The notes under the pieces were generated by a model that saw nothing but the letters and a program-made list of their open reading frames with translations, was not told the origin of the DNA and did no database searches. Below, piece after piece: positions 49,930 to 59,957 of a DNA stretch of 64,000 nt; position 1 is the stretch's first letter; each line of letters begins with the position of its first letter. Position numbers and translations under genes: made by a program. The stretch comes from Methanobrevibacter woesei (GTDB lineage Archaea > Methanobacteriota > Methanobacteria > Methanobacteriales > Methanobacteriaceae): positions 620,001 to 684,000 of the forward strand of contig NZ_MZGU01000004.1 in the NCBI RefSeq assembly GCF_003111605.1, in the 5' to 3' direction.

Positions 49930-50898
49930 ATGCTTAGGAAAAATTATTATATTTTGTCAGATGGAATATTAAAAAGAAAAGAAAATACATTGTATTTTGT
50001 AAATAATAAAGGTAAAAAACCCATTCCAATCAATAAAATTTATTCTATTTACGCTTATGGTCAAATAACTTTTTCTTCTCAGGTAATGAGTCTTTTAGCT
50101 AAAAAAGGAATTCCTATTCATTTTTTTAACTATTATGGGTTTTATAATGGTTCATATTATCCTCGTGAAACACTTTTATCTGGAGACCTGTTAGTAAGAC
50201 AAGCAGAATATTATTTAAATCAATCTAAACGTTTAGAACTAGCTAAATTATTTGTTGAAGGTGCAGCTAACAATATCTTAAAAGTATTATCATATTATAA
50301 AATTGAAAATAATGTTAATGAAATTTTAAAGGAATTAACCAAAACAAATAAAATAACTGAAATAATGAATGTTGAAGGAAGAATCATGTCAGAATACTAT
50401 TCTAAATTTGATGAAATTTTACCTGAAGAATTTAAAATGGAAGGAAGATCTAGACAGCCTCCAAAAAACATGATTAATTCATTAATAAGTTTTGGAAATT
50501 CAATGATGTATTCAACAGTTTTAACAGAGATATATAATACTCAGTTAAATCCTACAATTTCTTATCTTCATGAGCCTTTTGAGCGCAGATTTTCTTTATC
50601 TCTAGACTTAAGTGAGATTTTTAAACCTATTTTTGTTGACCGCTTAATTTTTTATTTAGTTAATAAAAGGATGATTACAAAAAAAGATTTTAACCAAGAT
50701 TTAAATTGTTGTCTATTAAATGATTCTGGTAGAAATAAATTTATAAAAGAATACAATAAACGTTTAAAAAAGACTATTAAACATAAAGATTTAAATAAAA
50801 AGGTTTCATATCAACGTTTAATCAGATTAGAAGCATATAAACTTAAAAAACATATTTTAGGTATAAAAAAATACAATCCCTTTGTTATATGGTGGTAA
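49930..50898 (+). CDS. cas1: CRISPR integrase Cas1 (type I-B)
   Basis: The 322-residue metal-dependent integrase of spacer acquisition. The catalytic residues are in IMNVEGRIMSEYYSKF (Glu) near residue 142, YLHEPFERRFSLSLDLSE (His) near residue 206 and FKPIFVDRLIF (Asp) near residue 228. The ATG at 49930 follows GTGGGG and gives the family N-terminus MLRKNYYILSDGILKRKENT; longer in-frame readings overlap cas4 and are not credible. cas2 begins 3 bp after its stop. Confidence 0.93.
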   Translation: MLRKNYYILSDGILKRKENTLYFVNNKGKKPIPINKIYSIYAYGQITFSSQVMSLLAKKGIPIHFFNYYGFYNGSYYPRETLLSGDLLVRQAEYYLNQSKRLELAKLFVEGAANNILKVLSYYKIENNVNEILKELTKTNKITEIMNVEGRIMSEYYSKFDEILPEEFKMEGRSRQPPKNMINSLISFGNSMMYSTVLTEIYNTQLNPTISYLHEPFERRFSLSLDLSEIFKPIFVDRLIFYLVNKRMITKKDFNQDLNCCLLNDSGRNKFIKEYNKRLKKTIKHKDLNKKVSYQRLIRLEAYKLKKHILGIKKYNPFVIWW

Positions 50899-50901
50899 AA
50901 G

Positions 50902-51165
50902 ATGTATGTTATTATTGTTTATGATATAAAAGTTGAAAGGGTAAACAAAGTTAAAAGTTTTTTAAGACAACATTTATTTTGGATTCAAAATTCAGTTTTT
51001 GAAGGTGAAGTATCAAGAAGTGAGTTTCAAAAGATCAAAAATGGATTGTTAGATATAATTGATGAAGAAGAAGATTCAATAATTATTTATCCATTTGAAT
51101 TTTTTTCTGAAGTTGAAAGAACTGTTTTAGGTGTGGAAAAATCACCCATTGATGAAATTTTGTAG
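50902..51165 (+). CDS. cas2: CRISPR adaptation protein Cas2
   Basis: The 87-residue partner that bridges two Cas1 dimers in the integration complex. The N-terminus MYVIIVYDIKVERVNKVKSF has the expected Asp after the first strand, followed by LRQHLFWIQNSVFEGEVSRS and a short C-terminal extension (VLGVEKSPIDEIL) typical of I-B. GTAAAAG upstream may be the ribosome binding site. It is the last gene of the cas operon; the leader and array follow. Confidence 0.93.
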   Translation: MYVIIVYDIKVERVNKVKSFLRQHLFWIQNSVFEGEVSRSEFQKIKNGLLDIIDEEEDSIIIYPFEFFSEVERTVLGVEKSPIDEIL

Positions 51166-51538
51166 TTATTTTTAATTTATTCTTTAAAATACAAATTTTT
51201 TTAATAAAATAATTAATTTTAGTTATATTTTTATTAATTAAAGACTTTATTATTCTTCGTTTATTCATTTTTATTAATAGTATTTATTAAATTGTTATTT
51301 TTTGGATTATTCTAATTTAAGAATATTCAGTTATTAATATTTTAAACCAGTTATTCCTATTAAATTATCTTTATTTTATATAGATCTTTTATTTAATCTC
51401 ATTTTTAACAAAATACAACATTTTTAGAAATTTATTTACCTATTTAAAATTTAATACAAATCATTAATCAAAAATTTTAAGTATCAAATTAAACAATAAT
51501 AAATTGTTTTTAAGCTATTTAAAGGAAAAATCCTGCCT
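51166..51538 (+). promoter_or_regulatory. CRISPR leader
   Basis: A 373-bp gene-free, very AT-rich stretch between cas2 and the first repeat. Perfect repeats at this end and degenerate ones at the far end show that this is the leader side. A TATA-like TATTTAAAG at 51516-51524 could start the pre-crRNA at about 51540. No gene is seen. Confidence 0.75.
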
Positions 51539-52924
51539 ATAAAAATCAGACTATATTAGGATTGAAATTTGTACATCCAATGGATATTTCCATGATGGCA
51601 CAATAAAAATCAGACTATATTAGGATTGAAATCAAGTCAAGAGGATTATACTCCTATCCCTGGTGTTAAATAAAAATCAGACTATATTAGGATTGAAATT
51701 ATATTCGGCAAAGAAAAATATAGTGGTCTTGGAGGAAATAAAAATCAGACTATATTAGGATTGAAATCAAGAAGAAGAGGGAGGAATCTAAGATGGAGAT
51801 AAAAATCAGACTATATTAGGATTGAAATTATTCAAGTGATGTGTTTAAATCTGCGAATTTTCTAATAAAAATCAGACTATATTAGGATTGAAATTTGAAT
51901 ACTAACCATAAATCTTTTGAGGGTGATATAAAAATCAGACTATATTAGGATTGAAATAGTGTCATTAGAGGAAAAAGTAACAAACCTCTTAGCTAATAAA
52001 AATCAGACTATATTAGGATTGAAATTAATAAACGAGGTTATCGAATCCGAGGAGGACGAAATAAAAATCAGACTATATTAGGATTGAAATGTTGAAAAGT
52101 TGTGATGAAATAGTTCGTGTTTCAGATAAAAATCAGACTATATTAGGATTGAAATATTCCATTCTTTTTCAATATGCTCCAACATTACATTATAAAAATC
52201 AGACTATATTAGGATTGAAATGGTGAAAACAAAATCACTTTTACAAATGTGGATCTCATAAAAATCAGACTATATTAGGATTGAAATCAATCAAATCCAG
52301 AAAAGGAGAAAAGAATGACGACCCAATAAAAATCAGACTATATTAGGATTGAAATTACAGAAGATACAATGATAAAGTTGATATTGGTCATAAAAATCAG
52401 ACTATATTAGGATTGAAATACAGATCCAGAATTGGTGGAGCAGATTAAGGAAGATAAAAATCAGACTATATTAGGATTGAAATAATGCTAGGAGGAAATA
52501 TTGTAGTGATGAATGCAGAATAAAAATCAGACTATATTAGGATTGAAATTTCATTATGACCTCCTTTTTGATTGGGAGAGTGGATTATAAAAATCAGACT
52601 ATATTAGGATTGAAATTTCCTTTTAGACAGATTTGAAGTGAAATATTAGTATAAAAATCAGACTATATTAGGATTGAAATGTAAAAGAAGCCATCAACTC
52701 ACAGAAATATGCTTGTTATAAAAATCAGACTATATTAGGATTGAAATTAGCTACCATTGAAGCATATTGCACGGTCATCAATATAATAAAAATCAGACTA
52801 TATTAGGATTGAAATTACACAATAAATATTGATAATTTCACAGCATCAGAATAAAAATCAGACTATTTTAGGATTATAATATATATCTGGGGATGTAGCA
52901 GAAACAAATAAATAAAAATCAGAC
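51539..52924 (+). CRISPR. Type I-B CRISPR array, 22 repeat units, 21 spacers
   Basis: The 30-bp repeat begins ATAAAAATCAGAC and ends GGATTGAAAT. Twenty copies (51539-51568 through 52786-52815) look identical; copy 21 (52851-52880) has changes in its 3' half, and copy 22 (from 52912) is truncated after ATAAAAATCAGAC. Spacers are 31-38 bp. The 3' eight bases ATTGAAAT are the expected crRNA handle, so transcription runs away from cas2. Spacer targets could not be searched. The perfect repeats and intact cas1, cas2 and cas3 suggest an active locus. Confidence 0.97.
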
Positions 52925-52945
52925 AAAATTTATAAAGTGAACCAC

Positions 52946-53413
52946 ATGTTTAGAGAAATGAGAAGAAAAAATCATAGCTTAACTAAAGAAGAATGCATTA
53001 ATATTTTAAGGAATGCACCTTCAGGTGTACTAGCTGTTTATGGAGATGACAATTATCCTTATGCAGTACCTTTAAACTTCGCATACAAAAATAATAAGAT
53101 TTATTTTCACTGTGCTACTAAGGGCCATAAATTAGATGCAATAAAGAAAAATAATAAAGTTTCTTTTTGTGTTGTTGATAGTGAAGAAGTTATTCCAGAT
53201 AAATTCACAACAGATTATAGAAGTGTTATCCTATTTGGAAAGGCAAGAATTATTGAGGATAATAAAGAAAAAGCAAAAACTATTCTTTATCTTTGTGAAA
53301 AATATTCTCCAAACCAGAAAGGTAGCTGGCAGGAAACAATAAAAAATTCAATAAATAGATTCTCAATTGTTGAAATAGATATTGAGCATATTTCGGGAAA
53401 ACAATCAAAATAA
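52946..53413 (+). CDS. NimA-like FMN-binding split-barrel flavoprotein
   Basis: A 155-residue pyridoxamine-phosphate-oxidase-fold protein of the NimA/nitroimidazole-resistance-like group. The ATG at 52946 gives the typical N-terminus MFREMRRKNHSLTKEECI; a GTG at 52937 is also possible. Further marks are GVLAVYGDDNYPYAVPLNFAY near residue 30 and KIYFHCATKGHKLDAIKKN near residue 53, the FMN phosphate site. It starts only about 20 bp after the truncated last CRISPR repeat, so its promoter must lie inside the array end. Substrate is unknown. Confidence 0.8.
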   Translation: MFREMRRKNHSLTKEECINILRNAPSGVLAVYGDDNYPYAVPLNFAYKNNKIYFHCATKGHKLDAIKKNNKVSFCVVDSEEVIPDKFTTDYRSVILFGKARIIEDNKEKAKTILYLCEKYSPNQKGSWQETIKNSINRFSIVEIDIEHISGKQSK

Positions 53414-53434
53414 AAAAAAATAGCTGTAAAATTA

Positions 53435-53872
53435 TTATTCTTTAAGAGAATAATTCACAGCTTTATTAGTAATCTTTTTTAAATTATCAAAGAAATTATC
53501 TAATTCTTCAGGGGGTATTTCTTCAATTACTTTTTTTTCCCAGTTTATTTCAGTATATTTTACTTTTTCAGCTATTTCACTGCCTTTTTCTGTTAATGAA
53601 ATCTTATTCTGTCTTCTGTTTTCTGGGTTTACTTCATGTTCAATAATTCCCTTATCTTCTAGCTGTTTTATAGTCTTGGATATGGTTCCTTCACTTAAAA
53701 AGAGAATGTCCGCCAATTCTTTTTGTGAAATTGTTTCATGTTTATGTGTTTCAACTACAACTGGAAATTGTCCTATTGTTATTCCTGTGTTTTTTAAGGT
53801 TTTTCTAAGATAATTTGTATGGGATCTAAATAGATAAACAATTGCAAGTTGTAAGGGTATTTTTTCTTCCAT
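53435..53872 (-). CDS. MarR-family transcriptional regulator
   Basis: A 145-residue winged-helix regulator. The recognition helix region QKELADILFLSEGTISKTIK and wing IIEHEVNPENRRQNKISLT lie near residues 55-105. It is the second gene of an operon with the MATE exporter, 8 bp downstream. Two copies of a TTTCATNTGAAA operator-like element lie upstream of the pair, consistent with autorepression. Its stop is close to the convergent NimA-like gene. Confidence 0.87.
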   Translation of the reverse strand: MEEKIPLQLAIVYLFRSHTNYLRKTLKNTGITIGQFPVVVETHKHETISQKELADILFLSEGTISKTIKQLEDKGIIEHEVNPENRRQNKISLTEKGSEIAEKVKYTEINWEKKVIEEIPPEELDNFFDNLKKITNKAVNYSLKE

Positions 53873-53880
53873 CTAAACAC

Positions 53881-55251
53881 CTAGTCATGTTTTACACTAT
53901 TCTTTTTGAGCTTATTGACATATAAAATGATACATATGAATCCAGCTAGTGAACCTATAATTGCTCCAAGGTTTATTCCCCAATATACTCCATGTTCTCC
54001 CATATTAAATAGGAATATAAATGCAACTGCAAATACGATTACAAGTAAAAATTCTCTAATAGCTGTTAATATAAGTGAAAATGTTCCTTTTCCAAGTCCT
54101 TGGAATACTGATGAAGCTGCTGTACCAAATGGAATAGCTAATAAGAATATACATAGAATTCTTAATGTATCAGTGATTAATGGGGATAAGTTTGAACTAG
54201 TTGATGAGTATGAGAATATAAATGAAATTGGTTCTGCAAATACATAAAATATCACACATACAATTATAGACATTGCTAATGCAAGCATTGATGAATATTT
54301 TATAACAGTTTTTAAATTATTATAGTTTCTAGCTCCATATGCAATTCCTGCAACTGTTATTGCTGCTGTTCCAACACCTGCTGCAGGCATAATTCCAATG
54401 GATATTAATCTCCATGTTGCTGTAAATGCTGCTACTGCTAAGGTTCCAGCTGTTATTGTAATTAAGTAATTGTTTACAATTGATACTATGGATAATATTA
54501 ACTGTTCAATACTTGCTGGAACTCCAACAGATAGAATTTCTCTGTATATGATGAATTTCTGTTTATAATTTTCTCTTGTAACTGAGAAAAATGTGTCTTT
54601 TTTAATTACTAACCAGTAGATTAATAATAAAAGAGCAATAGTAGAAGATAATACTGTAGCTATTGCTGCTCCGGCAACTCCTAAATTAAATGTGTAAATG
54701 AAGATTGGGTCTAAAATTATATTCAAAATAGCAGTTAATGCTAATGGGTAAGTTGCTTTTTTAACAGCACCTTCTGCTCTAAAAATACTTCCAAAGATTG
54801 CTGGACATAACATTGAAAATGATCCGATTAATATTATTACTCCATATTCCATTGCATATCCTATAACTTCTCCGGCACCCATTGCTTGTAAAATTTGTTC
54901 TAAAAATATTAAAAGTACAACTGGAAATGCAATTGAGAGTATAATGGATAATATTATTGTATGGATTACTGTGTTATTTGCTTCTTTGTAGTTTTTAGCT
55001 CCAATAAATCTAGATATTAAAGAATTTGCTCCTGCTCCAATACCATTACCAAATCCAACTAATATCATAAATATTGGAGATACAAATCCAACTGCTGCTA
55101 AAGGTCCTGCTCCAAGACCGGATACCCAGATGCTGTCTACTACATTGTTTAATGACATAAGTAGCATACTTAATATCATTGGGAAAGCCAGTTTGTTTAT
55201 AGCTTTTTTTGGATCTCCTGTTATTGATTTTAAATTTGATGTCACGTTCAT
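53881..55251 (-). CDS. MATE-family multidrug efflux protein
   Basis: A 456-residue exporter with 12 predicted transmembrane helices in two pseudo-symmetric halves. Family segments include NKLAFPMILSMLLMSLNNVV near residue 20, GIGAGANSLISRFIGAKNYK near residue 72, ILSVGVPASIEQLILSIVS near residue 240 and AAITVAGIAYGARNYNNLKT near residue 300. It probably exports cationic compounds by sodium or proton antiport. It is the first gene of an operon with a MarR repressor; overlapping regulation by the duplicated operator at 55275-55366 is likely. Confidence 0.87.
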   Translation of the reverse strand: MNVTSNLKSITGDPKKAINKLAFPMILSMLLMSLNNVVDSIWVSGLGAGPLAAVGFVSPIFMILVGFGNGIGAGANSLISRFIGAKNYKEANNTVIHTIILSIILSIAFPVVLLIFLEQILQAMGAGEVIGYAMEYGVIILIGSFSMLCPAIFGSIFRAEGAVKKATYPLALTAILNIILDPIFIYTFNLGVAGAAIATVLSSTIALLLLIYWLVIKKDTFFSVTRENYKQKFIIYREILSVGVPASIEQLILSIVSIVNNYLITITAGTLAVAAFTATWRLISIGIMPAAGVGTAAITVAGIAYGARNYNNLKTVIKYSSMLALAMSIIVCVIFYVFAEPISFIFSYSSTSSNLSPLITDTLRILCIFLLAIPFGTAASSVFQGLGKGTFSLILTAIREFLLVIVFAVAFIFLFNMGEHGVYWGINLGAIIGSLAGFICIILYVNKLKKNSVKHD

Positions 55252-55274
55252 TTTTTCACACCTTTATTTCATAG

Positions 55275-55366
55275 GAAACTCTTTCATATGAAAGTGTTCT
55301 TTAATATTATTAAAACCTATTTTCATTTAAATACTTTTCTATGAAACTATTTCATTTGAAAGTTTT
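55275..55366 (-). promoter_or_regulatory. Duplicated palindromic operator upstream of MATE-marR
   Basis: A 24-bp element, GAAACTnTTTCATnTGAAAG followed by TnTT, occurs at 55275-55298 and 55343-55366, with only three differences. The first contains the perfect palindrome CTTTCATATGAAAG (55281-55294). The copies are 68 bp apart, and the nearer one overlaps the immediate upstream region of the MATE start codon (55251). The rest of the 531-bp gap 55252-55783 is AT-rich without a gene; it must also hold the adhesin gene promoter. Confidence 0.6.
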
Positions 55367-55783
55367 ATAAAGTATTTTTTTTTTATCAAAAAATAGTTAA
55401 TTTCTATATTGCATAAGGTTTTGTTACAAAAAAATTTCTATATTATATAATAATATATTGCTCTTTAGGTAGCAAAATTTAATTTTTTATTAAAATATTT
55501 TTTTTATTAATTTTTTTATTATAATTTCTAATTATTGTTCCTAATTTTAGTTAATATTAAATTAATTTTAAACACTTGTTTACTTAATAAAAAATATCTA
55601 CATAAAATACTACTTTAATATTTATTTTTTATTATAATTGGATAAAATATGAATATAATAATATAATTTAATGAAATTTAAAAATAAAACATATTAATAA
55701 CAATGTATCATACATAAAATTAACATCAAAAATTGTATAATTAATATTGGATTTGATGGAGAACATTAAAGAGGTGAAAACAA

Positions 55784-58700
55784 GTGAATTTAAGAAAAAT
55801 AGGTGTTATCACGGTAGCGATTTTATGTATTTTCCTGTTTATGAATTTTTCATTTGCTTCTACTGTAGATATAACTAAAGATGGTGAATTTAAGGATATT
55901 GAAGAAATTATAGATGATAATCCTGGAGACACTTACATTTATTTGAATAACCATACTTTTGTTGGTGATGGTCAACAGTTGGATATTAATAAGGACAATA
56001 TCACTATTGATGGATCTATAAATCCGGATAATGGTGGAACTGGAGATGAAATGTCAACTATTGATGCAGACAGTCTTTCAAGAGTAATGGAGATAAGGTC
56101 TGATAGTGTAATATTGAAGAATTTGATTATAACTAATGGATTTATTGGTATTGATGAGGATGATGCAAGAGGTGCAGCTGCAATTATTAGAGGAACTGAT
56201 ATTACTTTCATTAATTGTATCATAATGAATTGTGAAGTGTTATCAAACCATGCTCAGGCAACTGCCACTATACATATTGCATCAAGTGATAGCTGTATTG
56301 TAAATTTGATTAATTCAACATTATGCAATAATCGTGTTAATACCACTGGTTTAAATACAAGTGAAGGAACAAGTGCAAGGGTAGCTTACCTTCGTGGTTC
56401 TATGATAAATTGTAATGTTTATGATAATTATGTATACAGTGCACATGGAACTGCTGTTGGAGTATCATTTTACCCAGATAGCTATAGAAATATTATAGAA
56501 AATTCTGTTTTTGAGAATAATGTTGTAGAAACTGTAGATTCAGAGGCATATGGTGGAGCTTTACAACTTTATGGTAACTGTACTAACTGTACATTTATAA
56601 ATAACCATGCATATTCACAAAATAATGGTTCTCATGCAGGGGCTTTATGTTTCAGGCCTAACAGTAAAGTAGATAACTGTATATTTATTGGAAATCATGC
56701 AGATAAAGGAGGAGCAACTTCTTTTCATGCTTCTGGTGAATTAACTAATTCAATTTTTATTAACAACACTGCACTTACATGGGGAGGTGCTATTACAACT
56801 GATAATACTCCTGGTCAATATATTAATATTGAAAATTGTTATTTTGAGGGCAATAAAGCTAATAATGGTGGTGCAGTATCAACTAGAGGAAGTAGAATAA
56901 CTTTTACAAATAACACATTTATATCAAACTCTGCTAATATGAATGGTGGAGCTTTTAATATTGAAGATAATGGTGTAATTGTAATCAATTCAACATTTAA
57001 AAATAACAATGCTAAAGATCATGGTGGTGCTGGTTTTATAAGTGGAGACAATGTAGAAATTTATAATTCAACTTTTGAAAACAATAGTGCTTTTCATGCA
57101 GGTGCTATAGGGGTAGTTGGAAATAATATTGATATTGATAATAGTAATTTCACTTCAAACAATGCATTTGCATCTGATGTTACTTTTGCTCAAGCTGGAG
57201 CAATTGGTATTATTGGTAATAATACAACTGTTAAAAATTCAATTTTCTTTAATAATACTGCTGAGGGAAATGGTGGAGCAATATATGTTATTGGAGACAA
57301 TTTAAATGTATCTGATTCTTTATTTAGATTTAATCATGCAACTTCTTATCCATCTGCTGATTTAAGTAATGGGCATGGAGGGGCTGTTTATACAATTGGT
57401 TATGGGGATACATACACTAACACGGATTTTAGATACAATAATGCAGTTAATGGTTCAGCTATTTACACACAGGCATCTGAAACAATATTAACAAATGTTA
57501 CTTTCTTTAGAAATCAAGCATATACTTATGCATTGCCAATTACTGTGGAAGATTCAAAAAACAAATATGGTGTTACTGTTAATGTAACTGCTGTATTGGA
57601 AGGTGGAAATAATATTGCTAATGCAATATATAACTTAGGAAATGTAGAGGATATTTACTTCTATAATGTAACTTATATGACAAATATTAATGGTGTTGTT
57701 CAAAATAAAACAACTACTGATAAGGAAATTCATCCAGTACTAGGTGCTGAAAATAGTGAAAATGGTGCTCTTTTATATCAGGACTCAAGAGAAAACTGTC
57801 AAATAATTGATGTGGTGGTTAAAAATATTGAAACAGGTGAGGAAATTTATGAGCAAAACCATTTTATCACTGATATTTATGGAGATATAAACTTTTCATT
57901 AGAAGGACTTGAACCAGGAAAGTACATTATTAAAGTAAATCATTATGAAGACTTTTTTTATAAATCTATTTCAAATGAAACATTATTTGAAGTATTAAAT
58001 CTTGTTGATTTAGAAATTAATATTGAAAGTAATGCATCTGCTGTAGTAATGGGAGATACAATCAAATTCATTATAACAATTACAAATAATGGTCCTCATG
58101 CTGATAAAAATGTTAATGTAACTGTTGATTTAGATGAATATCTTCGTTATGTTTCATCAAGTTCAGAAAAAGGATTTTATGATTCAAATAGTGGGGTATG
58201 GACTATTGGAGATTTAGATGTTGGAGAAATAATTGCTCTTGAAATTATAGTTACTCCTAATACAATAACTAGGATTACTACTAGTTCAGAAGCTATTAAT
58301 GGTAGTGAAGATTCCAATTTATCTAATAATTTTGCATCATTAAATGTTGATGTAATAGATTATACAATTAGCAAAGATGTAAATGACACAAATCCTAATT
58401 TAGGAGACAATATTGAGTATACAGTAACTGTTGAAAATATTGGAACTACAAGTTCATCAAATATTGTTGTAACAGATGTTCTTCCTGTTGGTGTTGAATT
58501 TATTGGTGCTTCTAATGGTGGAGTATATGATGAAGATACAAGAACAATAACTTGGATTTTAAATTTAAATTCACTTGAAACTCAAAGATTAACTGTTAAT
58601 GTTAAAATTTTATCTTATGGTAATTTAACTAATGTAGTTAGTGTAAATAATAAAACTGCTAATGTTACTGTCACTGTTCCTGAGATAAATATTGATAAAG

Positions 58701-59569
58701 TTGCTAATGCTTCAGATTTCACTGTTGGCGATGAGATAAGTTATACAATTGTTGTTGAAAATACTGCTGATGTTAATGCAGATAATATTATCGTTCAAGA
58801 TGTATTGCCTGAAGGGTTTGAATTTATTAGTGCTTCTAATGGCGGGGTATATGATGAAAATAATAGGATTGTTACTTGGATTCTAAATATTGCCTCTAAA
58901 GGAACTCTTAACTTAACTGTAGATATTAAAACAATAGCTGCAGGTAATTTAACCAATATTGTTGTTGTTAATGATAAAAAAGATAATGTAACTGTTAATG
59001 TTAAAGAACCAATTGCAGATTTAGAGATTACTATTATTGATAATAAAACTGATTCCAGTGGAAATGTTATATTTACAATTAAAGTTGTTAATAATGGACC
59101 AGATACAGCATATAACTGTACTTCCGTTGGTTTATTTTTACCATCTGGTGAAATTATTGCATTTAATATAACTAAAGGAAACTTTGATTCAGAATCTTTA
59201 ATCTGGTCTATTCCTAAATTAGATGTTGATGAAGAGGTTTATATGGAAATTGTATGTAAATTCAACATTAATTCTGGTTTAGATTATGCTGTCAATATAA
59301 CTAGTGATGTATTTGATCCAGTCCTTGAAAACAACTATGATAATATATCTATTAGTGCTATTCCAGATGTTGATCCTGAAACTCCAGAAAATATAACTTC
59401 AGATGATGATGAAGATTCAGTGAATGATGTTGTTGATGAATCTGCTGATTCTTACGAAAATATTTTAACTAAATCTTCTGTTGGAATGTTAAAAACTGGT
59501 AATCCGATATTATTAGCTATTTTAATGGTATTGGTTCTTGTTGGTAGTTGTATTATGAGAAAAGATTAA
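55784..59569 (+). CDS. Adhesin-like surface protein (parallel beta-helix plus DUF11 repeats)
   Basis: A 1261-residue exported protein. A signal peptide (VITVAILCIFLFMNFSFAS) occupies residues 7-26. Residues about 40-600 are beta-helix repeats of the polymorphic outer-membrane-protein type, with recurring NNxAxxxGGA and FxNN motifs. Four DUF11-like beta-sandwich domains follow at about 745-1190, two of them sharing GVEFIGASNGGVYDE and GFEFISASNGGVYDE. The end is an acidic linker plus a transmembrane helix (PILLAILMVLVLVGSCIM) and KD. Such proteins are thought to mediate attachment in the gut. The start is GTG, set by GAGGTGA at 55771-55777. Confidence 0.85.
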   Translation: MNLRKIGVITVAILCIFLFMNFSFASTVDITKDGEFKDIEEIIDDNPGDTYIYLNNHTFVGDGQQLDINKDNITIDGSINPDNGGTGDEMSTIDADSLSRVMEIRSDSVILKNLIITNGFIGIDEDDARGAAAIIRGTDITFINCIIMNCEVLSNHAQATATIHIASSDSCIVNLINSTLCNNRVNTTGLNTSEGTSARVAYLRGSMINCNVYDNYVYSAHGTAVGVSFYPDSYRNIIENSVFENNVVETVDSEAYGGALQLYGNCTNCTFINNHAYSQNNGSHAGALCFRPNSKVDNCIFIGNHADKGGATSFHASGELTNSIFINNTALTWGGAITTDNTPGQYINIENCYFEGNKANNGGAVSTRGSRITFTNNTFISNSANMNGGAFNIEDNGVIVINSTFKNNNAKDHGGAGFISGDNVEIYNSTFENNSAFHAGAIGVVGNNIDIDNSNFTSNNAFASDVTFAQAGAIGIIGNNTTVKNSIFFNNTAEGNGGAIYVIGDNLNVSDSLFRFNHATSYPSADLSNGHGGAVYTIGYGDTYTNTDFRYNNAVNGSAIYTQASETILTNVTFFRNQAYTYALPITVEDSKNKYGVTVNVTAVLEGGNNIANAIYNLGNVEDIYFYNVTYMTNINGVVQNKTTTDKEIHPVLGAENSENGALLYQDSRENCQIIDVVVKNIETGEEIYEQNHFITDIYGDINFSLEGLEPGKYIIKVNHYEDFFYKSISNETLFEVLNLVDLEINIESNASAVVMGDTIKFIITITNNGPHADKNVNVTVDLDEYLRYVSSSSEKGFYDSNSGVWTIGDLDVGEIIALEIIVTPNTITRITTSSEAINGSEDSNLSNNFASLNVDVIDYTISKDVNDTNPNLGDNIEYTVTVENIGTTSSSNIVVTDVLPVGVEFIGASNGGVYDEDTRTITWILNLNSLETQRLTVNVKILSYGNLTNVVSVNNKTANVTVTVPEINIDKVANASDFTVGDEISYTIVVENTADVNADNIIVQDVLPEGFEFISASNGGVYDENNRIVTWILNIASKGTLNLTVDIKTIAAGNLTNIVVVNDKKDNVTVNVKEPIADLEITIIDNKTDSSGNVIFTIKVVNNGPDTAYNCTSVGLFLPSGEIIAFNITKGNFDSESLIWSIPKLDVDEEVYMEIVCKFNINSGLDYAVNITSDVFDPVLENNYDNISISAIPDVDPETPENITSDDDEDSVNDVVDESADSYENILTKSSVGMLKTGNPILLAILMVLVLVGSCIMRKD

Positions 59570-59574
59570 TTTTA

Positions 59575-59604
59575 AGGAAAATTTATATTTTCCTCTTTTT
59601 TTTT
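59575..59604 (+). terminator. Hairpin terminator after the adhesin-like gene
   Basis: AGGAAAAT (59575-59582) pairs perfectly with ATTTTCCT (59587-59594) around TTAT, followed by a T-run to 59604. The rest of the 388-bp gap to 59958 is AT-rich, with no gene or repeat seen. Confidence 0.7.
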
Positions 59605-59957
59605 ATATGTATTATCAATTCAATAGTCCATAAATAAAAATCTTCTGTAAAATAAGTTTATAAAATTTATATTGTCTTAAAAACAGTGTTATTTGTAGCA
59701 TTTTAAAAATTTTTTAATTAAATTTTGAAAGTTGACTATTTATAAATGTATAAAGTAGTTTTAAGTCATTAGCATTTTTCTGAAATTAGTATTTATATTT
59801 CTTTTTTTTATTCATTGATTTTTACATCTTCTTTTTTAAAAATGTTTTTTTCTATTAATTAAAATAACTAATTATTTCTCTTTTTTAATAATCTTTTTAT
59901 AGAATATATCTTCTAAATATATTATAAAACACATTTTTAAATGATTTAGGGATTTAA

